NCBI RefSeq assembly: GCF_020379485.1 | Contig: NW_026015668.1 | Span: forward strand, 434,001 to 498,000 | Direction: 5' to 3' | Source: Brassica napus | Taxonomy: Eukaryota; Streptophyta; Magnoliopsida; Brassicales; Brassicaceae | DNA length: 64,000 bases | Shown here: one piece after another, positions 57,978 through 64,000 of the stretch | Layout of the letters: each line of letters starts with the position of its first letter | Position numbering within the stretch: the first letter of the stretch is position 1 | Program-made: the position numbers and the translations under genes | The notes under the pieces: generated by a model | Databases searched by the model: none | The model's input: only the letters and a program-made list of their open reading frames with translations | Told to the model about the DNA's origin: nothing

Positions 57978-58374
57978 TGAAAATGACTAGGATAGTCCAA
58001 AAAAAATTTTTGTGATAAATATAGCCTATAAAATAAAAAAGACAAAAATAACATTTAATTTTTTATCAAAAGAGATAAATATACATTTATACTCCAATGG
58101 TAAATTAATTTAGACATTAGGGTTTAAAGTTAAGGGGTGGGGTTTATGATTTAGGGTTTAGAGTTTAGAGTTTAGAGTTTAGGGTTTAGAGTTTAGAGTT
58201 TAGGTTTTAGGGTTTAGAGTTGGGGAAAGGGGTTTTGGGATAAGATTTCAAATTTTGAAAAATAAATAAAAAATTAAATTTTTCGAAAGATAAAATGCTA
58301 TTTTGGTTATTTTAGTTTTTGAGGGCTATTTTTGTGACATAAACATATAAAGGTGCTATTTTAGAGATTTGCCC
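57978..58374. repeat. Third copy of the telomere-motif repeat family
   Basis: Reverse-oriented relative of 39505-39952. It ends GAGATTTGCCC, has AAATGCTATTTTGG and AAATATACATTTATAC, and a central tract of GGGTTTAGAG/TTTAGAGTTTAG at 58130-58220. It lies 300-700 bp upstream of CIPK12. No coding sequence and no clear target duplication. Confidence 0.65.
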
Positions 58375-58498
58375 AAAATAAAATTTATTTAATAATTTTA
58401 GATTAGATTAAATTATACACTATGGTAATGATTTTTTAAGTATTGAATTGTCTAAATTTTTGAGGCGCTACTATAATTACCAATCATTCAATGGCGAT

Positions 58499-60000
58499 GG
58501 GTCCGTTTGTTTCTCCGTCCACATTAGTCATTTGGATGGAGATGAGAGTTTTGTTCGTTAGGCACTAAAAGTGCAACTCATCTAGATGACTTTTGGAAAT
58601 TTAGGCATAATTTTAAAGTCCATTCAGGTGATCCAATTTGGACCATTTGGATGGAGATGGTTCATTCAATATGGTAATGTCTATTATGCTTCTGATGTAA
58701 TTCACAAATTACAAACATAAACTTAATATCATTTTGTCACACACGAAAACCGACAAAACCACAAAAACAAATTTTCCCGCGAAAACCTAAAATCAAATTT
58801 TTCACGCCAAAACCCTAAAAATGCATTTTCGCACAAAATTGCAAAAATGTGTTTTCCCGCCAAAATTGCAAAAACGTGTTTTCATGCCAAAATCACAAAA
58901 ACACGTTTTCACGCCAAAACCCCAAAAGCATTTTTCCGCCAAAACACAAAAACACGTTTTCCCGCCAAAACCACAAAACGTGTTTTTCCGCCGGAACATG
59001 CTTTCCTACAAAAACCGAAAAATGTGTTTTCTCATCAAAATGCATTTCCCTCCAAAACTGATTCTCGTGAAAACCGCAAAAAAAACATATTTTCCCGCCA
59101 AAACACATTTTCCGTGAAACCCGAAAAAACATATTTTTCCGCCAAAACGCATTTTCCGCAAAACCCGAGCCAAAACTACAAAAACGCGTTTTCACGCCAA
59201 AAACGCAAAAACACATTTTCCCACCAAAATCGGAAAACATGTTTTCTCGCCAAAACCAAAAATTGTCGTTTTCCTGCCAAAACCGACAAATCTTGTTTTC
59301 CCGCAAAAACCTAAAAACGTGTTGTCCCCCCAAAACCAAAAATCTCGTTTTCCCGTCAAAACCGCAAAAACGCATTTTCCCACCAAAACCACAAAACGTG
59401 TTTTCTCGCAAAAACCAAAAATTGTATTTTCTCGCCAAAACCAAAAAAATCTTGTTTTCACGCAAAAACCCAAAAACGCGTTTTCCCGCTTAAACCGAAA
59501 AATCTCGTTTTCTCACCAAAACCGCAAAAATACATTTTCTCGCCAAAACCAAAAAATTTATTTTCCCGCCAAAATAGAAAAATCTCGTTTTCCAGTAAAA
59601 ATCAAAAAATCTTGTTTTTCGTCAAAACCGAAAAAAATCGTTTTCCGCCAAAACCGAAGTTACAGTCGGTTTATTATTAATACTCTTTTAGTTTGAAACT
59701 CTAAAGTTTTTTTCAAACACATGTTTATCAATTTTTTTTGTTTATTAGAAGTTATTATTGTAGTAAATTTTAACATATGATTAAATCAATACAAGGATAT
59801 TTTTGTAGTTTGTTTACTAAACTCATTTTGGATGGAAATGAAAATAAAGAAACAAACATAAAATTCATTTAGTTGATTCATCTAAATGAACCATTTGGAT
59901 GGACAAACAAACAGTCTCAAAAATCTGAATGGATCATCTGAATAGATTATACAAATGGATAATCTGGATGTAGATGATATACGGTGAAACGAACAGTCCC
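58499..60000. mobile_element. Non-autonomous hAT-like DNA element containing a minisatellite
   Basis: The ends are inverted: GGGTCCGTTTGTTTCTCCGT on the left and GGGACTGTTCGTTTCACCGT on the complement of the right. ATTTGGATGGA repeats lie in both subterminal zones (about 58530, 58640, 59890), with TTTTGGATGGA near 59825. GAT flanks both sides. hAT elements usually give 8-bp duplications, so the class is uncertain. The centre is the 27-bp array described separately. It lies about 0.85-2.3 kb upstream of CIPK12. Confidence 0.6.
58760..59660. repeat. 27-bp minisatellite rich in TTTTCCCGCCAAAAC (E2F-type) motifs
   Basis: About 30 degenerate units of ~27 bp, for example CCAAAATTGCAAAAACGTG followed by TTTTCATG. 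Exact TTTCCCGC occurs at 58773, 58853, 58958, 59091, 59297, 59482 and 59562; many others differ by one base (TTTCTCGC, TTTCACGC). Many units also hold AAAACGTGTTTT or AAACACGTTTT palindromes. TTTCCCGC is a consensus E2F site. Long open frames on both strands are a by-product of the repeat. Confidence 0.9.
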
Positions 60001-60134
60001 GATATCATTGGCTTCTGTTCAGAGAAAAACAAAACAAGTTGAAAATCTCAACTTGCCATTTTAAATTATTCTGTTTAAAAGAAAAATATTTAACTTTGAT
60101 TCTAAGAAAGGTTGACGATCTATTTCTTTTGAGA

Positions 60135-60748
60135 AATATCACCACATATACATAGACTTTTGACTCCGCTTTATTTCCACACAGATCCAAAGTTAGGATC
60201 TCTTATTTCTCCCCCAAATCAAAAAGTATGTGCTTTATTTCCACATATAATTGAAGTTATACACTGAAAAACACATCAACTTGGTTTAAAATCGGTTTAT
60301 TGTTTATTATTTAACTACATATAACATGTTGTTGCCCAACATAAATCGTGATCAAACCGAAATTATCCATTTAAGATAAGATTAGAATCCGATTTAAACC
60401 CGTTTATAACCCAAAATGTTATTGATTTAACCCAATGAAAGCATTTGAGATTTTGTACTCGGGTTAAACTAATAACATTTGGGTTATAATTAATGAGATA
60501 TATATCGGGTCTTATCGGATCTTTAATAGATAATTTTGGTTTATCACAATTTTCGGTTGAGAAGCAATAGGTTATGGTTTAATAACAAACATTAACCGAT
60601 TGTAAAGCAAGTCTATGTGTGTTTTGGTATATATAACTTCAATTATTTGGGGAAAAGTGAACTTTTTGATATGAAGGGAAATAAGATTCGAATTTTCAAT
60701 CTGTGTGGAAATCGAACAGAGTTGAAAGTCTGCGTGTACAAAGTGATA
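60135..60748. mobile_element. Large foldback (long inverted repeat) element
   Basis: Arms 60135-60437 and 60462-60748 are imperfect inverted copies for almost 300 bp. Paired landmarks are ATTTCCACACAGAT, ATAATTGAAGTTATA, AATCGGTT and AACCCAAA(A)TGTTATT. The spacer is about 25 bases. The structure suits a foldback MITE. Its right edge abuts the Stowaway element. Non-coding. Confidence 0.8.
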
Positions 60749-60983
60749 CTCCCTCCGAAACGAATGTATGATGTTCTATTTTTTTATTTTGTATACAAAT
60801 GTATGATGTTTTTAGATATAATTAATATATTTATTTTTTAAATTTAAACATAAATTAAAAAGTAAAATTATGAGCGGTGAACTTTTGTTAATATAACCAA
60901 AAAGTAACAATTAAAATAGTGTATTTATTGTTTCTTAATATGTGTGTAAAACCTTAAACATCATACATTTGAATCCAGAGGAA
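60749..60983. mobile_element. Stowaway-like MITE
   Basis: 235 bp with ends CTCCCTCCGAAACGAATG and, on the complement, CTTCCTCTGGATTCAAATG, both running into TATGATGTT. It is flanked by TA (60747-60748 and 60984-60985), as expected for Tc1/mariner-type insertion. Confidence 0.85.
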
Positions 60984-61015
60984 GTATATGATATTGTACT
61001 TTTCAGGAGGGGAGG

Positions 61016-61034
61016 AGGGGGGGGGGGGGGGGGG
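61016..61034 (+). repeat. Run of 19 G residues
   Basis: A homopolymer preceded by AGGAGGGGAGGA. It is a potential quadruplex former and also a likely site of sequencing-length error. Confidence 0.8.
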
Positions 61035-61192
61035 AAATAGATCGTCGTTCCAAAAGAAGAAAAGATAAATATTAAACTCGATGAATGTGTTGTTTTTGTG
61101 AAGCCATGAGCAATTTCTTGGAGACCATCGTTTTTGTGAAGGAAAACCGTAAAACGATGTCAATGTTAATAATCACTGGAGTATTTATTAAC

Positions 61193-61334
61193 TGTTATGA
61201 ACGAAATTGTGGATGATTCATAACCAAGAGATTATGATTTGTAATATTTCTATTTATCTATGACGGTGTAATCTCCTATATAAGGAACCTTTATGTTATG
61301 AATAAAGATAGACTTTTCAATTACTTTTATAACA
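61193..61334 (+). repeat. Copia E left LTR
   Basis: A short 142-bp LTR with TATA-like CCTATATAAGGAA at 61273-61285 and an ATGAATAAAGA sequence that may serve as polyadenylation signal. TG...CA ends. Confidence 0.75.
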
Positions 61335-62960
61335 CGTTATCAGCACGAAACTCTAAATCCCTAAGCTAATACCCAAATCGAAAAACCCTAAAACCCTAAC
61401 ACAAGCCGGCGATCCGACGAACCCTAAACTCCGATCGCGTCTCTTGTTCCCGCATCTGTTCCAGCTCGCGTCCCCGATCAGCTTCAGCCCAAGGCGTTCC
61501 TGATCCTAGCTCAGACATTCGCGACTCGAGAGCAGCTCCAGCACGCGACCTCTTCCTCGTTCGCGATAGCATCAGACAATTCGCGTCCGATGATCAAGGC
61601 GTTCCCGATCAAGCAACAAAGGACGTCCGCGACCCGATAGAAGCGACTCAATCCATTCCAGTTCGCGTCCCGTTCGTGTCCAGCTCGCGGCTCAACTCCT
61701 TTGGTGGTCCGATTCAACAATCATCTAAGGTTAAAAGGTAATTCAAAACCTAAGAACCCATAATCGAACATGGATTGATTGATAAAGAATGAAACCCTAA
61801 AACCCTAATCTTTATGAATCAAAACCATAGGGTAATAGATCAAAAAAATCCTAATTGAGTTAATCGAAGCTCTAAAAGTTCGATACCCCAAAACCCTAAA
61901 TCATGTTCCTACATGATTAAAACCCCAAATCGGTTTTACAAGTTAATCCGATAAACCCTAACCCTATATCTATAAACCCAAAATAATATAAGTATCAGAA
62001 TTAATTATACTATAATTATCATATCACATATTAAAACCCTAATCGAATATTTTGAAATCAAAACTGTTTTCGGTTTTGATCATTGAGGTTTTAAATCTGA
62101 TTGAATCTGATGCTATGTTGCTAGAATTGTTTGACTGTTATTTTCTCATCCTGCTTGGTTAATTGTTCATCTGATTTAAAATTGTTTAAACTGACCAGCC
62201 TGTTAAAACATTGATTGAATCCGATAGGTTGCTAGCTTGCTTTGCTTATATAATCCGATAGGTTGATAGATTGATTGAGGTTTACTTGTTTAAAATCCGA
62301 ATGATCTATTGCATGATTCTTGAGGTTTAATATCATCTGCTAGGATTGATAGTTTTGTAATCTGATCTGTTTTAAATAGAAACCCTAAATAATCCGTATG
62401 ATAGGTTATATTGATCTGATTTGGATGTCTTTGAGAATTGAGAATCCGTATGCTAGGTTGATAGATTCATGATAAAATCTAATGTCTTGAGGTTTAAGAT
62501 TGTATGCTAAGTTCGATTAAATTGATTGATCTGATTATATGTTTTTGAGGTTTGATAAATTCAGATACTAGATAAATTATTTACACATGGTTTATGCTAA
62601 ATACCAATCAGCCTTGAAACTGATTCATTGAAATTCATGCTTGAAATCTATATTCTAGTATTGCTAAAATCAGCCTTGAAACTGATTGAGTGATTAATAA
62701 ATCTTTTTACTAGTCTTGCTAAAATCCATTGATTGTTAAACCCTAATTGCATGATTAATTGAATCCGTTTTTGCTAGTCTTGATAAACCATAATATTATG
62801 AGCACATAGAAATAGTATTGCTGAGACTTGCTAGAAATTGACTGATTGATTAAATGCCTTTAAGATTGATAGTCTCATTGTCCTCACAAGATTGAAATCC
62901 GAATTGATTGTTTTTAAGAGTAAGGCCGCATGAAAATTATACCTAAATATTGAGTGATAT
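61335..62960 (+). other. Copia E leader with telo-box motifs and degenerate repeats
   Basis: AAACCCTAA or AAACCCTAAA motifs recur (about 61383-61402, 61794-61808, 61890, 61951, 62034, 62383, 62739). From 62080 to 62770 phrases such as AATCCG(T)ATGCTAGGTTG, TTGATAGATTGATTGAGG and CTTGAAACTGATT recur with irregular spacing. No coding region is supported; a minus frame near 61511-61720 is a shadow. Confidence 0.65.
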
Positions 62961-62969
62961 ATGATTTGA

Positions 62970-63815
62970 GATGTTGAAAATCAACCTGGATTTTGCTGCC
63001 CTAAATCACTCTGGAGATAATTATTTACGGTGAGCATTGGATACAAAGATTATCCTAAAGTCAAAAGGACTTGGTGAATGTATCATAGAAGGCAATAATG
63101 CCAATGAGAAAGATTGATGGCAATATTAATTATTAGCCGTCATCTTATTAAGAGTCTCAAAGATCAGTATCTGACTATAGAGAATCCTCTAGACCTTTGG
63201 ACAAAGTTAAAAATCGAGATATGATCACCAAAGAACGGTGTTATTACCAAAGGCCTATTTGATTGGAGGAATCCTAGAATCCAGGACTATAAGTCCGTGG
63301 ATGAGTCTATTGCTATAATAGTTGGGCAAAATAATGGATTACTGATGAAAAACAGTGAATTGAGACCTCCTGGATTAACCCCATTACCTGATACCAATAA
63401 GGCCGCAGAAGAAAAAAAGGTAACCACGTCCAGAATGATAGACCACACGGTCATGGCCGTGGAGGGTGGAAAGGACGTGGCCATGGCCACTATAACACAT
63501 TTGGCCGTGGGAATCACTATGGCAGAGGCCGTGGGTATCAACCCAATTTGAGCCATGGTCAAGGCAGTGGCCGTGGTATATCCTTTAAACCACAAAGCTC
63601 GACCAAATCAGTGTGCCATAGATGTGGAATGGGGAACCATTGGGCTAAGATATGAAGGACTCCCAAACATTTTTGTGACCTCTATCAAAGAGAGTCTGAA
63701 AGGGAAGAATCCTGAAACCCACTTGGTCTATAAAGATGGTGAAAATAATTTCGAACATGATCAAGATGATCTTATGGAATATGAGACTTATGATTGCCTA
63801 ATAGAATCAAGTTGA
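62970..63815 (+). pseudogene. Copia E gag, decayed
   Basis: Starts NLDFAALNHSGDNY, then KSKGLGECIIEGNNANEK in changing frames. PLDLWTKLK and the UBN2-type continuation (AYFDWRNPRIQDYKSVDES) follow. A deletion removes the middle of the domain and sequence resumes near NNGLLMKNSELRPPG. A Gly/Arg/His-rich stretch and a zinc knuckle (CHRCGMGNHWAKI) follow near 63610, where the last Cys codon is TGA. The frame continues to DDLMEYETYDCLIESS and a stop at 63813-63815. Gag from this copy cannot be full length. Confidence 0.8.
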
Positions 63816-64000
63816 TAATCTGATTTCGACATCAAACTTGTGTGATTGCTTTGCTTGTATGCTTTCTTTGATTTTTATCTCCTTGAATTTATTTCTATTA
63901 CATTGTCTGCTTAGATTAAATGAATGAATGATTTTTCTATATGAGTACACTAAAAAACGCCAATATAAATACTAAAGCAGGTATCGCCAGTCTGAAAGAA

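Larger units (their letters stand above)
61193..64000 (+). mobile_element. Copia E: Ty1/copia retrotransposon, 5' part, continues past the window
   Basis: A 142-bp LTR is at 61193-61334 (TGTTATGAACG...TTATAACA). It is followed at once by CGTTATCAGCACGA, a primer-binding region of a type seen in Brassicaceae copia elements. A long non-coding leader (61335-62960), a decayed gag and the beginning of pol-like sequence at the right edge (about 63955-64000, NANINTKAGIASLKE) follow. The second LTR lies outside. Confidence 0.8.

Noticed and set aside
58802..59696. Long open frames on both strands (up to 190 codons) rich in Phe, Lys, Cys and Gly
   Set aside because: They are created by the 27-bp minisatellite, whose unit length is a multiple of three and lacks stops. 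No domain and no start context.
60037..60057. Short palindrome CAAGTTGA/TCAACTTG as a terminator or element end
   Set aside because: 8-bp stem in AT-rich DNA without other supporting signals; such palindromes are expected by chance.

Overview
The window is nuclear DNA of a flowering plant and almost certainly a Brassicaceae species close to Brassica or Raphanus. Evidence: an intact gene nearly identical in layout to Arabidopsis CIPK12 (At4g18700), and 15 kb away an intact DOG1-like gene. In Arabidopsis the DOG1-like genes (At4g18650-18690) sit beside CIPK12, so this is probably a collinear block blown apart by transposons. There is no operon-like organisation. I found no tRNA, rRNA, miRNA or CRISPR.

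Layout. 1-7 kb: AT-rich intergenic DNA with Helitron termini, one antisense fragment resembling a DDRGK-domain gene, and a decayed Mutator-like region carrying a DUF1985/Ulp1-associated gene fragment. 7.0-14.2 kb: a leucine-rich-repeat receptor-like protein (RLP) gene broken by a frameshift, a stop codon and a degenerate Ty1/copia element (Copia A). 14.3-20.0 kb: a complete young copia element (Copia B) with an uninterrupted 1318-residue polyprotein, two ~806-bp LTRs and a GTTTT target duplication. 20-24 kb: AT-rich DNA and a Tourist-like MITE. 23.9-36.2 kb: a 5'-truncated LINE split by an 8.25-kb Ty3/gypsy Tat-like element (Gypsy C). Gypsy C has an antisense gene and has lost its integrase. 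36.2-41.5 kb: a tandemly duplicated promoter of the DOG1-like gene. The upstream copy holds a 2.9-kb Helitron carrying pieces of a PAO4-like polyamine oxidase gene and an RPA1-like gene; the downstream copy drives the intact DOG1-like gene. 42.1-46.5 kb: a broken PIF/Harbinger element with both of its genes. 47.2-50.3 kb: a Mutator-like element with 57-bp terminal inverted repeats and a perfect 9-bp target duplication. 50.5-55.5 kb: a second degenerate Ty3/gypsy element on the minus strand (Gypsy D). 56.2-57.7 kb: CIPK12, minus strand. 58-61 kb: a telomere-motif repeat, a hAT-like element with a 27-bp minisatellite containing E2F sites, a large foldback element and a Stowaway MITE. 61.2-64 kb: the start of a third copia element that runs off the right edge.

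Only three long coding sequences look intact: Copia B gag-pol, the DOG1-like gene and CIPK12. CIPK12 is a calcium-signalling kinase regulated by CBL proteins. The DOG1 family acts in seed maturation and dormancy. They are neighbours by synteny and I see no evidence that they work together.

I did not find a convincing undescribed biochemical system. The most interesting material is structural: the gene-capturing Helitron with a paralogous empty site, the E2F-site array upstream of CIPK12, the perfect 21-bp foldback inside the DOG1-like coding end, and the antisense gene in Gypsy C.
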